Under the pieces are notes generated by a model that did no database searches, was not told where the DNA came from, and worked only from the letters and a program-made list of their open reading frames with translations. Positions 50,781 to 62,944 of a stretch of 64,000 nt of DNA are shown here, piece after piece. Position 1 is the stretch's first letter; each line of letters opens with the position of its first letter. Source of the stretch: Anaeromyxobacter sp. Fw109-5 (GTDB lineage: Bacteria > Myxococcota > Myxococcia > Myxococcales > Anaeromyxobacteraceae); NCBI RefSeq assembly GCF_000017505.1, contig NC_009675.1:1674001-1738000 (forward strand), written 5' to 3'. The position numbers and the translations under genes are program-made.

Positions 50781-53060
50781 TCAGCGCGCCTCGGTGCGCC
50801 TCCCGAAGAGCTTCCGCAGGAGCCCGCCGAGCGCGCCGGTGGAGGTGGGGACGGGGTCCTCGTCGCCGCCGGCGGCAGCCGCGGCGGCCTGGAGCCGCGC
50901 CGCCGGATCCGGCGCGGGGAAGTTGCCGGTCTCCGCCTTCGCCGCCTCCGCGCCGCCGCCCTGCTCGAGCTTGCGGCGCGCCGCCGCCGCGCCCTCGCGC
51001 GCCGACATCACCGCCCGCACCTCGCGGCCGGTGTTGAGCTCGCGGGCGGTCACGGTGAGGAGGCACTCCGCGCCGAGCTCGAAGCCGACGGCGATCTTCA
51101 CCATGCCGCGCGGGCCCGGCGGCAGCCCCTCGAGCCGCAGGGTCCCGAGGTACTCGCACTCGGCCGCGGCCCCGCTCTCGCCCTGGAACACGGCGAGCTC
51201 GAACTCCGTCTGGCCGTCCCGCGTCGTGGAGAGGCCGTACTGCTTGCGCGCCGGCAGCGGGGTGTTCCGCTCGATGATCTTCTTCACCCGCCCGCCCGGC
51301 AGCCCGATCCCGATCGACATGGGCAGCACGTCGATGAGGACCACGCCCTCCGCGGAGCCGAGCGAGTGGGCGAGCAGCGCCGCGCCGATGGCCACCGCCT
51401 CGTCCGGGTGGACGGCGTGCGACGGCGCCCGGCCGAAGAACGCGGCCACCTTCTCGTGCACGAGCGGCATCCGCGACTGGCCGCCGACGAGGAGCACCTC
51501 GTCGATGTCCTTCGTCCCGAGCCCCTTGGCGAGCAGCACCTCCCGGCAGACGTCCAGGGTCCGGTCCACGAGCGGCGCCGCCAGGGCGACGAGCTCGTCG
51601 CGCGTCAGCAGCGCCTCGAGGCCGACCGGCTCGCCGTCGCGCAGCGCGAGGTACGGGAGGCTGACCGGGTACTCGGACCGCTCGGAGAGGGCGCACTTCG
51701 CGCGCTCCGCCGCGTCCACCACGCGCGAGAGCGCGACCCGGTCCTCGCCCGGGAACGGGGCGCCCGTCGTCTCCTCCCAGCGGGCGAGGAGCCGATCGAC
51801 GATGCGGTTGTCGAAGTCCACCCCTCCGAGGAAGGTGTCGCCCCCGGTGGACACGACCTCGTAGACGTTGTCGGAGAGCTCGAGCACCGAGGCGTCGAAG
51901 GTGCCGCCGCCGAGGTCGTAGACGAGGACCCGCTGGTTGAGGTGGCGCCCGTACGCGTACGCGAGGGCGGCCGCGGTCGGCTCGTTCAGGATGCGCTCGA
52001 CCTGCAGGCCCGCGAGCGCCGCCGCGTGGCGCACGGCGGCGCGCTGGCGCTCGTTGTAGTAGGCGGGCACCGTGATGACGGCCCGGTTCACCTCCTCGCG
52101 GAGGTGGTTCTGCGCCACGTCGCGGACCTCGCGCAGCACGAGCGCGGAGATCTGCTCGAGCGTGACGGTCTCCTCGCCGAGCCGCACCGCCGCGACGCCG
52201 TCGTCGCCCGGCACGATCTCGTACGGGAACTTCGCGCGGATCTCCTGGACGACCGGCGTGTCCCAGGCCCGGCCGATGAGCCGCTTCGCGCCCGAGACGG
52301 TGGCCTTCGGGTTCGTGAGGAGCTGCGCCTTGGCGAGGTGCCCGACCACCACGCGGTGGCGCGCGTTGAGCGCGACGATCGAGGGGACGGTGTTGTGGCC
52401 CTCGCGGGAGGGGATCACGTACGGGCGGCCGTCCTTCACGACGGCGGCGCAGGAGTTGGTCGTGCCGAGGTCGATCCCCACGATGGCGCGCGAGGGGCGG
52501 GCGACCGGCTGCGGCGTGGCGGGCAGGCCCAGCTCCACGCGCGCCGGTCCGGCCGCGACCTGCTCGACGCGGTGGGGCGCGGCGAGCTCCGCCTGCGCCG
52601 GCGCGGGGGCGGGCGTCGCCCGCGGCGACGGGGCCCGCGTCGGGGCCGGCGTTCCGTCGGGGCGGGCGGCGATGGGGGCCGGCGCGACCACGCCGGGGGC
52701 GAGGCCCCGGCGCTCCTTCAGCTCCACCATCCGCTCGACCAGCGCGCGCGAGGCGTCGTCGAGCCTCGTGAACTGGATGCCCATCCCGGGCGCGCGCCGA
52801 GGGTGGGCGGCGGGGGCCTCGGCCTGGATCCAGCGGACCACGCCCTCGCCGCGGATGGCGGCCTCGCCGCCGGCGAGCCGGAGCTCGAGGTGGAGCGGCG
52901 TGCCGACCGGCTTCGGGTCGCGCGTCCGGATGAAGACGCCGCCGCGGGAGATGTTCACCGCGAAGCGCTCGACGAGCTCGTCGATCGTGCCGTAGGAGAG
53001 CCGGACCGCGAGCCCCACCGGCCTCCGGCCGCCGCCGCGCTTGTCGTTCGGTCCCTCCAC
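50781..53060 (-). CDS. PilZ-Hsp70 fusion protein (DnaK-like chaperone with cyclic di-GMP domain)
   Basis: The 759-residue protein joins three parts. Residues 1-115 are a PilZ domain with an intact cyclic di-GMP motif: Arg8-x3-Arg12 and Asn36-x-Ser38-x2-Gly41 ([10 protein letters not shown]). Residues 120-190 are a Pro/Ala linker. From 192 comes a DnaK-type ATPase: [96 protein letters not shown] substrate-binding beta domain follows ([20 protein letters not shown]). The lid is short and the tail ends Ala-rich with a basic amphipathic helix, not EEVD. It is probably a specialised chaperone or ATPase switched by cyclic di-GMP. GTG start at 53060. No grpE or dnaJ nearby. Confidence 0.88.
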   Translation of the reverse strand: MEGPNDKRGGGRRPVGLAVRLSYGTIDELVERFAVNISRGGVFIRTRDPKPVGTPLHLELRLAGGEAAIRGEGVVRWIQAEAPAAHPRRAPGMGIQFTRLDDASRALVERMVELKERRGLAPGVVAPAPIAARPDGTPAPTRAPSPRATPAPAPAQAELAAPHRVEQVAAGPARVELGLPATPQPVARPSRAIVGIDLGTTNSCAAVVKDGRPYVIPSREGHNTVPSIVALNARHRVVVGHLAKAQLLTNPKATVSGAKRLIGRAWDTPVVQEIRAKFPYEIVPGDDGVAAVRLGEETVTLEQISALVLREVRDVAQNHLREEVNRAVITVPAYYNERQRAAVRHAAALAGLQVERILNEPTAAALAYAYGRHLNQRVLVYDLGGGTFDASVLELSDNVYEVVSTGGDTFLGGVDFDNRIVDRLLARWEETTGAPFPGEDRVALSRVVDAAERAKCALSERSEYPVSLPYLALRDGEPVGLEALLTRDELVALAAPLVDRTLDVCREVLLAKGLGTKDIDEVLLVGGQSRMPLVHEKVAAFFGRAPSHAVHPDEAVAIGAALLAHSLGSAEGVVLIDVLPMSIGIGLPGGRVKKIIERNTPLPARKQYGLSTTRDGQTEFELAVFQGESGAAAECEYLGTLRLEGLPPGPRGMVKIAVGFELGAECLLTVTARELNTGREVRAVMSAREGAAAARRKLEQGGGAEAAKAETGNFPAPDPAARLQAAAAAAGGDEDPVPTSTGALGGLLRKLFGRRTEAR

Positions 53061-53254
53061 CGCTCGCGATTATCCCTTCGCGGCGGACGGGCGGGCAAGC
53101 GCGGGCTCGCCACGCGCACGCCGGCGATGTGGGCCGGCGCGCACCCGGCGCCGCCGAGCTCCGCAGGGCGGCGCGCCCGGCCCGCGCACCGGGGCTCCGA
53201 CGGCCGCGGCACGGGCCCGGGGACGCACGGGATTCCGCAGCGGTGACGGGCGCC

Positions 53255-53284
53255 TTGACCGGTTCGAGCGCGCTCGATTATACG
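53255..53284 (+). promoter_or_regulatory. Promoter for a probably leaderless guaB mRNA
   Basis: TTGACC at 53255-53260, an 18-base spacer and TATACG at 53279-53284 (or 17 bases and TTATAC). The guaB ATG at 53290 follows after five bases. The rest of the 229-base gap upstream shows nothing recognisable. Confidence 0.55.
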
Positions 53285-53289
53285 TCCGC

Positions 53290-54753
<1,464 letters not shown>

Positions 54754-54772
54754 ACCCGGTCGACGGCACCGC

Positions 54773-54797
54773 TCGCCCTTCGACAGGCTCAGGGCGA
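54773..54797 (+). repeat. Dispersed palindromic repeat, copy 2, in the guaB-guaA gap
   Basis: The 25-base motif begins TCGCCCTTCGACAGGCTCAG and ends GGCGA, identical to the reverse complement of 44338-44362. The 7-bp stem TCGCCCT/AGGGCGA could form a hairpin in RNA 20 bases after the guaB stop. No T-run follows, so a simple terminator is unlikely. Confidence 0.7.
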
Positions 54798-54798
54798 C

Positions 54799-54910
54799 CG
54801 GATCACCCGTGCCCCCCGGGAACGCGCAGGAGCGAGCGGATCACCCGTTGCGCCCGGGGGAGCCGCGCAGGAACGAGCGGATCACCCGATGCCCCGGGGA
54901 GCGCGGGGCG
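54799..54910 (+). repeat. 38-41 bp tandem repeat upstream of guaA (about 2.7 units)
   Basis: Units start with CGGATCACCCG at 54799, 54837 and 54878 and continue with a CCCCGGG-centred palindrome and GCGCAGGAACGAG. The first two units are complete (38 and 41 bases), the third is partial. It follows directly on the dispersed palindrome. Confidence 0.75.
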
Positions 54911-54937
54911 ACGGATTGGCATTCGACGGAGGCCGGG

Positions 54938-56494
<1,557 letters not shown>

Positions 56495-56557
56495 CGCCCG
56501 GGGAGCGGCCGGAGCGCATGTGGCCGGTGTAGGCCCGCGGTCGCCCGCTTCCTTAGT

Positions 56558-56585
56558 TTGCCGGCCGGCGGGGGAGGGCTATCAT
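56558..56585 (+). promoter_or_regulatory. Promoter of the VWA lipoprotein operon
   Basis: TTGCCG at 56558-56563, a 16-base spacer and TATCAT at 56580-56585. The predicted start near 56592 leaves a short leader with GGAG before the ATG at 56610. Confidence 0.5.
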
Positions 56586-56609
56586 CCCGCCGGATCGGAG
56601 GCTTCCACG

Positions 56610-58430
56610 ATGGCGCGATCGTCCGCGGTCCGCGCGCTCGCCCCGCTTGCAATGCTCGCGGTGGTCGGGTGCCAGGACTACAACTTCAACCCTGTCGGCC
56701 ACTGTCTCGTCCAGCCCGGCAACGAGCGCGTGACGCTCTCGGATCTGTCGTCGGCGGACATCTTGTTCGTCGTGGACGACTCGGGATCGATGGGCGCAGA
56801 GCAGGCGAAGCTCGCGGCGAACTTCTCCGCGTTCATCAACAACCTCGACGCCTCGAACGCCAACCGCGTCGCCTCGGGCCTCTCGCCGATCGACTTCCAC
56901 ATCGCGGTGACGACGACGTCGGTCTACTGGAACGCGAACTTCGCGAGCTCGTTCGCGTACACGTGCCAGGCGGGCGTGTGCCGGAACAGCGCCGGGGAGG
57001 CGCTCCTCGATACCGGGAACCAGCCGGTCACGTGCGACCGCGTGGGGAGCGTCCTTCCGGACCAGGCGAACACCTCCGGAGTCGCGGGGTGCGGGTCCAC
57101 CTTCGATCGCAGCTACGACTTCACCGGCTGCGCGCAGGCGAACGGCGTCCCGATCGCAGAGGTCCCTCCCGCCGTCGCCGGGGTGGCAGCGCACCTCGCG
57201 GCCTATCCGCGCGGCGACTTCGTCTCCTGGAACGGGAACCCCCGCGTCCTCCACTTCGACAAGGAGCTCTACGGACCCACCGGCCGGAACAGGCAGGGGT
57301 TCACGCGAGAGCAGCTCATCAACTTCTTCGTCGGCTCCGGCACGAACGGCGGCAACATCGTCGTGGGGACCTGCGGGTCAGGTGAGGAGCAGGCGCTCCA
57401 GGCCGCCCGGCTCGCGCTCCAGAAGGCGCTCGACGGCAAGCAGAAGGACACGTACACCATCGCCGGGCAGCCGGCGTGGGACGCGACGACCCGCACCGCC
57501 TCGGCGACCGCCGAGTGGCCGCGGCCGAACTCGAAGCTCGTGATCGCCTTCGTCGGCGACGAGGACGACTGCTCGTCGCCGGACGACGCGAGCGCCGGGA
57601 TCGTGATGCGCGCCGATGACACGGGCGCCGACGCCTGCGTGCGCGACTGGCAGTCGACGGATCCCGCGCGAAAGAAGCAGTTCCCGGTCGGAGAGCTCGT
57701 GGACTACCTCGCGGGCCTCGGCCGGCAGCTCGGCGCCGCGTTCATCTTCCCGGCCGAGCAGACGTCGTGCTCCGGCACGAGCTGCACCCCCGGTCTCTGC
57801 TGCCAGGAGAACTGCCCCACCGCGGGCGTCTGCACGCAGAGCATCAACCCGGCGAACTACTGCGGCGCGCAGGCTCCGGGCCACCGGCTCTACGACGCGG
57901 CGAACCAGCTCCGGAACAGGGGGGCAGACGTCATCGCCGGCTCCGTCTGCGACGGCGACTTCGCGACGCTGCTGAACGAGCTCGCGGAGATCGTGAAGCC
58001 GCCCGCCGGGCTCACGCTGCCGACCCAGCCGGCGGAGGGGCAGATCACGTTGCTGCGCATCGCCGCCAGGAACGGGCAGACGCGCAAGACCTGCAACGGC
58101 CCGGCGCCCGCGGGCACCACGCTCGACGCCGCGCGGGCCAGCTATGACTGGTGGTTCACGGCCGGCCGCGAGGTCAGCGCCCCCGTCGAGGTCTCGCAGA
58201 ACGTCTACATCAACCAGGGCACCGGCAACTGCGTGGCCGACGCCGGCGAGACCTACTCGGCGGACTACATCGCGCTGAACCCGCCGAGCGGGTGCACGAC
58301 CCGGGACGACTGCCAGCGGGTCCTCGGCGGTCGGCCGGAGAACTGGGGCTGCTACACGCCGCCGGGCACCGGCCGCGGCACGTGCGTCTGCTGCGAGGCC
58401 GGCTCGACGGCGCCGGAGTGCCAGCCGTGA
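56610..58430 (+). CDS. Cys-rich VWA-domain lipoprotein (first of a pair)
   Basis: The 606-residue protein has a lipoprotein signal peptide (ALAPLAMLAVVGC, lipidated Cys21). A VWA domain begins ADILFVVDDSGSMGAEQAKL with an intact Asp-x-Ser-x-Ser MIDAS motif, and its later strands include SKLVIAFVGDEDDCSSPDD. Insertions within the domain and a Cys-rich C-terminal part (SCSGTSCTPGLCCQENCPTA, GRGTCVCCEAGSTAPECQ) probably form disulphides outside the cytoplasm. The architecture is typical of large myxobacterial lipoproteins of unknown role, perhaps adhesion or assembly. The stop overlaps the start of a second, shorter VWA lipoprotein (GTGA). Function unknown. Confidence 0.8.
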   Translation: MARSSAVRALAPLAMLAVVGCQDYNFNPVGHCLVQPGNERVTLSDLSSADILFVVDDSGSMGAEQAKLAANFSAFINNLDASNANRVASGLSPIDFHIAVTTTSVYWNANFASSFAYTCQAGVCRNSAGEALLDTGNQPVTCDRVGSVLPDQANTSGVAGCGSTFDRSYDFTGCAQANGVPIAEVPPAVAGVAAHLAAYPRGDFVSWNGNPRVLHFDKELYGPTGRNRQGFTREQLINFFVGSGTNGGNIVVGTCGSGEEQALQAARLALQKALDGKQKDTYTIAGQPAWDATTRTASATAEWPRPNSKLVIAFVGDEDDCSSPDDASAGIVMRADDTGADACVRDWQSTDPARKKQFPVGELVDYLAGLGRQLGAAFIFPAEQTSCSGTSCTPGLCCQENCPTAGVCTQSINPANYCGAQAPGHRLYDAANQLRNRGADVIAGSVCDGDFATLLNELAEIVKPPAGLTLPTQPAEGQITLLRIAARNGQTRKTCNGPAPAGTTLDAARASYDWWFTAGREVSAPVEVSQNVYINQGTGNCVADAGETYSADYIALNPPSGCTTRDDCQRVLGGRPENWGCYTPPGTGRGTCVCCEAGSTAPECQP

Positions 58431-59638
58431 GCCGCCGCCCGCTGCGCGTCACGCTCCTCGCCGCGCTCGCGCTCGCCTGCGAGTCGGTGCCCACGGACGC
58501 GGTGACGCGCTGCGAGGCGACCCGCGTCGTGCCCGCCGCGGTGAAGACGGACATCCTCTTCGTCATCGACGACTCCGGCTCGATGGACGAGGAGCAGGCG
58601 AACCTCCGCGACAACCTCGACGCGTTCATCGACGCGCTCGTCGCCGCTCCGATCGCGAACGAGTTCCAGATCGGCGTGACCAACACCTCGGTCGAGGCCT
58701 ACAACACCGGGACGTCGTATCCGAAGGACACGCCGGCCCAGTACAAGCCGTACCCGGCCGGCGCGCTCATCGCCATCCGCCAGACCGCGCCCGGCGTGGC
58801 CAACCCGGGCGACATCCTCTGGACGGCGACCGACGGGTTCACCGGCCCGCGCATCCTGACGGCGGCGTCCCCCTCGCTGGTGGAAGACTTCAAGGCGAAC
58901 GTGCGGGTCGGCACGTACGGCGCCGGCAAGGAGCAGCCGTTCCGGGCCACGCGCCTCGCGCTCACCGACCGCGTCGCCGACGGCGTCAACGCGGGGTTCC
59001 TCCGGCCGGGCGCCCGGCTCGCCGTGGTGTTCGTCTCCGACGAGGACGACTGCACCGACACCGCTGCGCCCTTCGCGACCAGCGACTCCCAGTGCCATGA
59101 CGCCGCGTTCAAGGACGCGAGCCTCGACGCCGTGGACGACTTCGTCGACTTCCTGCGGGGGACGATCGACGGCGAGCGCCGCGAGGTGACCGTCGCCTCG
59201 ATCGTCGGCGTGGACGCGGCCACCGGCGATCCGTCCTGCCTCACGTGCGCCAACACGGCGTGCGGGACGGCCTACGACGGCGCGGTCCGCTTCAGCCAGC
59301 TGGCGGAGCGCCTCGGCACGCTCCGCACCCGGACCGGCTCCATCTGCGACCCGAGCTTCCGGAGCATCCTGGAGGACATCGCCGGCCTGCTCGTCGCCCA
59401 GTCCCTGCCGCTCGACGGCACGCCCGCGGACTGGCGGATGCTCGCCGTCGCGGTGGATCGCGACGGGGTGGAGACCATCCCCTGCCCGGTGGCGCTCGAG
59501 GAGAGCGCCGACGCGCTCACGGCCGGCGCCGTCTATACGCCTCCCCTCGAGGGGCGTCCGGCGGCCCTGACCTTCCAGAATGACTGCCGGCTCCAGCAGG
59601 GGGATCGGGTCCAGGTGCAGGTGGTCTGCGCCGGTTGA
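58427..59638 (+). CDS. VWA-domain lipoprotein (second of a pair)
   Basis: The 403-residue protein is a paralogue-like partner of the preceding one. The signal peptide (RRPLRVTLLAALALAC) has lipobox Cys16. The VWA domain carries TDILFVIDDSGSMDEEQANL (MIDAS), LAVVFVSDEDDCTDTAAPF, and a shared block TYGAGKEQPFRATRLAL that resembles TCGSGEEQALQAARLAL of its neighbour. A final domain of about 70 residues (ADWRMLAVAVDRDGVETIPC) also resembles the first protein's RIAARNGQTRKTCNG region. GTG overlap with the upstream gene indicates coupled translation; the two probably work together on the cell surface. Function unknown. Confidence 0.8.
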   Translation: MSRRPLRVTLLAALALACESVPTDAVTRCEATRVVPAAVKTDILFVIDDSGSMDEEQANLRDNLDAFIDALVAAPIANEFQIGVTNTSVEAYNTGTSYPKDTPAQYKPYPAGALIAIRQTAPGVANPGDILWTATDGFTGPRILTAASPSLVEDFKANVRVGTYGAGKEQPFRATRLALTDRVADGVNAGFLRPGARLAVVFVSDEDDCTDTAAPFATSDSQCHDAAFKDASLDAVDDFVDFLRGTIDGERREVTVASIVGVDAATGDPSCLTCANTACGTAYDGAVRFSQLAERLGTLRTRTGSICDPSFRSILEDIAGLLVAQSLPLDGTPADWRMLAVAVDRDGVETIPCPVALEESADALTAGAVYTPPLEGRPAALTFQNDCRLQQGDRVQVQVVCAG

Positions 59639-59729
59639 GCCGTTCCGGTCGTCCCGCGCCGGCGCCCGTCAGCGACGCTCGGAGGGGTCGCTCACCCCGG
59701 CCGTGCCGGAGACCGATCACCATTCGTGA

Positions 59730-60557
59730 ATGGCTCCGTCCGGAGCCTGCGCGGGCGCGCGCGCGTGTGCAAGAACACGTTTCATGCTCGCCGCGCTCGC
59801 CCTCGGCCTCGCCGCCGCGCTCGCCTCGTCGGCCGGCACCCGTGGGGATGACGCGCCGCGGCAGGGCGTGGCCGCCTTGCTCGCCCGGGCGGATGCAGCC
59901 TACGAGCGGCGCGCCGACCCGCGAGAGCTGGCTGCGGTCGGCACCGCGCTCGCAGAGGGCGAGCGGCTCGCCCCCGACGATTACGAGGTGCTCTGGCGGC
60001 TCGCGCGCCTGCAGTTCTGGCTCGCAGACGACCCGTCCCTGCGCGACGAGGAGAAGAGCCGGATCGGCAAGCGCGGATGGGAGTACGGCGAGCGGGCCAT
60101 CCGGGCGAACCCCGCCCGCGTCGAGGGGTGGCACTACTCGGCGGCGGGCATGGGCAACTACGCGCTCGGGATCGGGATCTGGCGCGCCCTCCGCGAGGGG
60201 ATCGAGAAGAAGTTCAAGGACCGGCTCTCGCGGGCGGAGAAGATCGACGCGGACTTCGAGCACGGCGCGATCCAGACCGCCTGGGGCCGGTTCTGGTACG
60301 AGCTGCCGTGGCCCAAGCACGACGACCGCAAGTCGGAGCGCGCCCTGAAGGTCGCGCTCGAGAAGAACCCCGACAACGTCCGGGCCCACGTGTACCTCGC
60401 CGACACCTACCGGAAGCAGGGGCGACGGGGAGAGGCGCGCGAGCAGCTCGAGATGGCTGCCGGAGGGAAGCCCGGACGCTATGACGAGGCGGAGGAGCGC
60501 CGGTGGCAGGAGATCGCCCGCCGCAAGCTCGCCGACCAGCAAGGAGGAGCACGATGA
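59730..60557 (+). CDS. Exported TPR protein coupled to a fatty acyl-CoA ligase
   Basis: The 275-residue product starts with a short Cys/Arg-rich segment and a hydrophobic stretch (FMLAALALGLAAALASSAGT), probably a signal peptide. ATG 59784 is an alternative start directly at the hydrophobic stretch. The mature part is a TPR solenoid: LAEGERLAPDDYEVLWRLAR, GERAIRANPARVEGWHYSAA, ALKVALEKNPDNVRAHVYLA, with a conserved central block YALGIGIWRALREGIEKKFK. Its stop overlaps the ATG of the acyl-CoA ligase (ATGA). It is probably periplasmic and binds another protein; its link to lipid metabolism is only by position. Confidence 0.7.
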   Translation: MAPSGACAGARACARTRFMLAALALGLAAALASSAGTRGDDAPRQGVAALLARADAAYERRADPRELAAVGTALAEGERLAPDDYEVLWRLARLQFWLADDPSLRDEEKSRIGKRGWEYGERAIRANPARVEGWHYSAAGMGNYALGIGIWRALREGIEKKFKDRLSRAEKIDADFEHGAIQTAWGRFWYELPWPKHDDRKSERALKVALEKNPDNVRAHVYLADTYRKQGRRGEAREQLEMAAGGKPGRYDEAEERRWQEIARRKLADQQGGAR

Positions 60558-62371
60558 TCGCCGAGGCCGAGCTGCTGAGGAAGGGCGCGACCGCCGCGCG
60601 CAACCTGGTCGCGCTGTTCGAGTCGCAGGCGCAGGTGCGCGCCGAGCGGACGGCGGTGAAGATGAAGCGCGAGGGGCGCTGGCAGGACGTCTCGTGGGCC
60701 GACGTCGCCCGGCGCGCGCGCGACGTGTCGGACGGGCTCGCGGCGATCGGGCTGCGGCCCGGCGACCGCGTGGCGATCATCGGCGAGACCAACCTCGAGT
60801 GGATCCTGGCCGACCTCGGCGTCCTCGGCGCCGCAGGGATCACGGTCACGATCTACCAGTCGAACAAGCCGGCGGAGTTCCAGTACATCCTGGCGGACGC
60901 GGGCGCGCGCTTCGTCTTCTGCGACACCGACGTGCAGGTGGCCAAGATCCGCGAGGTGCGCGGCAAGCTCCCCGCGCTCGAGGGGATCATCCGCGCGACC
61001 GGCACCGCGGCGGATCCGTTCGAGCGAACGCTCGCGGACCTGGAGCGGGCGGGCGCGGAGTGGCGGCGCGCGAACCCCGACGCGCACGCCGCAAGGGTCG
61101 CGGCCCTGGGGCCCGACGATCCGGCGAGCTTCATCTACACCTCGGGCACGACCGGCAACCCGAAGGGCGTCGTGCTCACGCACGGCAACTGGGTCTACGA
61201 GGGCTACGCGGTCGAGCAGATCGATCTCATCGGCCCGAACGACCTCGTCCTCATGTTCCTGCCGATGGCCCACTCGTTCGCGAAGGTCATCGAGGCGGTC
61301 TGGTTCGCCACCGGCGCGACCTGCGCGTTCGTGGAGTCGCTGGAGAAGATCCTCGACAACGCCTCGGAGGTGAGGCCGACGGTGATGCCGTCGGTGCCGC
61401 GCATCTTCGAGAAGGCCTACAACACGGTCGTCTCGAAGGGCCTCTCCACCCCCGGGCTCAAGGGCAAGCTGTTCCAGCTCGCCATGGAGAGCTTCGACCA
61501 GTACGCCACCGCCGCGGATCAGGGCAAGCCCTACTCGTCGTTCGGGTTCCTCGTCGGGAAGAAGCTGGTGTTCCCGAAGCTCACCCACGCGCTCAACGAG
61601 CGCTTCGGCGGACGCATGCGCCTCTTCGTCTCCGGCGGCGCGCCGCTCTCGCCGAAGATCGCGCACTTCTTCGACGTGCTCGGGTTCACCATCCTGGAGG
61701 GGTACGGCCTCACCGAGTCCTCGGCGGGCACGTTCGTGAACCGTCCGGGGCGCAACCGGATCGGGACCGTCGGGCCCCCGGTGCCGGGGACGGAGGTTCG
61801 CATCGCCGAGGACGGCGAGGTCCTCCTGAGGGGCGGCGGGGTGATGAAGGGCTACTACAACGCCCCGGAGGCCACCGCCGAGGTGCTGAAGGACGGGTGG
61901 CTCTACACGGGGGACATCGGCTACCTCGACGAGGCGGGGCACCTCAAGATCACCGACCGCAAGAAGGACATCATCGTCACCGCGGGCGGGAAGAACGTCG
62001 CCCCGCAGAACCTCGAGAACGAGCTCAAGACGGAGCCGCTCATCTCGCAGGTGATGGTGCACGGCGACAAGCGGAAGTTCCTCTCCGCGATCGTCACCTT
62101 GAACGAGGAGAACGCCCGCAAATGGGCCACGGACAGCGGGGTCCCCGCGGGCGCGGCGCTCCACGAGGCGCCCCAGGTGCGCGCCCAGATCCAGAAGGCC
62201 ATCGACGCGCTCAACGCGAAGCAGGCGAGCTACTCGACGATCAAGAGGTTCGCGATCGTGCCGAGGGACTTCACCCAGGAGTCGGGCGAGCTGACGCCCA
62301 CGCTCAAGGTCAAGCGGAAGGTCGTCACGCAGAACTACCGAACCCTCCTCGACTCGTTCTACGCGGAGTAG
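60554..62371 (+). CDS. Long-chain fatty acyl-CoA synthetase (FadD15/FACL type)
   Basis: The 605-residue adenylate-forming enzyme activates long-chain fatty acids. It has the P-loop SFIYTSGTTGNPKGVVLTHG, the linker and Y-G-x-T-E motif ILEGYGLTESSAGTF, WLYTGDIGYLDEAGHLKITD and DRKKDIIVTAGGKNVAPQNL. The C-terminal Lys lies in LTPTLKVKRKVV. The long insertion LEKILDNASEVRPTVMPSVP with FEKAYN is typical of FACL-type enzymes found in Mycobacterium and myxobacteria. AAGGAGGAGC before the ATG is an excellent ribosome site. It overlaps the TPR gene stop. With the SCP2 protein and the CoA racemase gene downstream it suggests a small lipid-CoA cluster. Confidence 0.92.
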   Translation: MIAEAELLRKGATAARNLVALFESQAQVRAERTAVKMKREGRWQDVSWADVARRARDVSDGLAAIGLRPGDRVAIIGETNLEWILADLGVLGAAGITVTIYQSNKPAEFQYILADAGARFVFCDTDVQVAKIREVRGKLPALEGIIRATGTAADPFERTLADLERAGAEWRRANPDAHAARVAALGPDDPASFIYTSGTTGNPKGVVLTHGNWVYEGYAVEQIDLIGPNDLVLMFLPMAHSFAKVIEAVWFATGATCAFVESLEKILDNASEVRPTVMPSVPRIFEKAYNTVVSKGLSTPGLKGKLFQLAMESFDQYATAADQGKPYSSFGFLVGKKLVFPKLTHALNERFGGRMRLFVSGGAPLSPKIAHFFDVLGFTILEGYGLTESSAGTFVNRPGRNRIGTVGPPVPGTEVRIAEDGEVLLRGGGVMKGYYNAPEATAEVLKDGWLYTGDIGYLDEAGHLKITDRKKDIIVTAGGKNVAPQNLENELKTEPLISQVMVHGDKRKFLSAIVTLNEENARKWATDSGVPAGAALHEAPQVRAQIQKAIDALNAKQASYSTIKRFAIVPRDFTQESGELTPTLKVKRKVVTQNYRTLLDSFYAE

Positions 62372-62464
62372 CCAGGCCGTCCCCCGCCGGGCGCTCGCGC
62401 GCGCGTGGGGCCTCTGCTCTACTGGCGTGGCCCCCGCCTGCGGGCGCCCGCCAAAGGGGATCCG

Positions 62465-62848
62465 TTGGACCAGAACCGCCTGCGCGTCCTCCTCGTGGAG
62501 GACGACGACGACAACCGTGAGCTGATGGCCGAGGTCCTCGAGGCCTCCGGCTACCAGGTCCACACGGCCGCGAGCGGGCAGGAAGGCCTGACCACGCTGT
62601 CCGAGCATCCGATCGACGCGGTGGTGACGGACGTGGGCATGCCCGGCATGGGCGGGCTCGAGATGGCGCGAGCGGCGAAGGCGATCGCCCCGACGGTGCC
62701 CGTCGTGATCGTCACCGGCTGGGCGGAGCGCGACGACATCGCTCGCGCGCGCGGGCGCGAGGTGGACGCGGTGCTCATCAAGCCGGTGGACCCCGACGCG
62801 CTCACCTCCGCCGTCGCCGACGTCCTTCGCGGGCGCTCCCGGCCATAG
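62465..62848 (+). CDS. Single-domain response regulator
   Basis: The 127-residue protein is a CheY-like receiver: RVLLVEDDDDNRELMAEVLE (acidic pocket), VVTDVGMPGMGGLEMARAA (acceptor Asp), VVIVTGW (Thr) and VLIKPVDPDALTSAV (Lys). There is no output domain. TTG 62465 is the best start with GGGGA a few bases upstream; upstream sequence in the same frame does not look protein-like. It most resembles receivers of hybrid kinases, so it may act in a phosphorelay, for example with the hybrid kinase at 19155-20714, but that is speculation. Confidence 0.82.
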   Translation: MDQNRLRVLLVEDDDDNRELMAEVLEASGYQVHTAASGQEGLTTLSEHPIDAVVTDVGMPGMGGLEMARAAKAIAPTVPVVIVTGWAERDDIARARGREVDAVLIKPVDPDALTSAVADVLRGRSRP

Positions 62849-62864
62849 CGGCCGCAGCGCTCGC

Positions 62865-62893
62865 TTGACAGCGGATCGGCGTCTCAATACGTA
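62865..62893 (+). promoter_or_regulatory. Sigma70-like promoter of the SCP2 gene
   Basis: Perfect TTGACA at 62865-62870, a 17-base spacer and TACGTA at 62888-62893. The leader of about 45 bases contains a GGAGG ribosome site (about 62930-62934) before the ATG at 62945. Confidence 0.6.
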
Positions 62894-62944
62894 TCGGACA
62901 CCGCCGATTCCAGAGTCGATCCGTGCCCACGGAGGCTTCGCCCG

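Noticed and set aside
54773-54797. Rho-independent terminator after guaB
   Set aside because: A 7-bp stem exists but no T-tract follows, and an identical copy lies at a non-terminal site near 44.3 kb.
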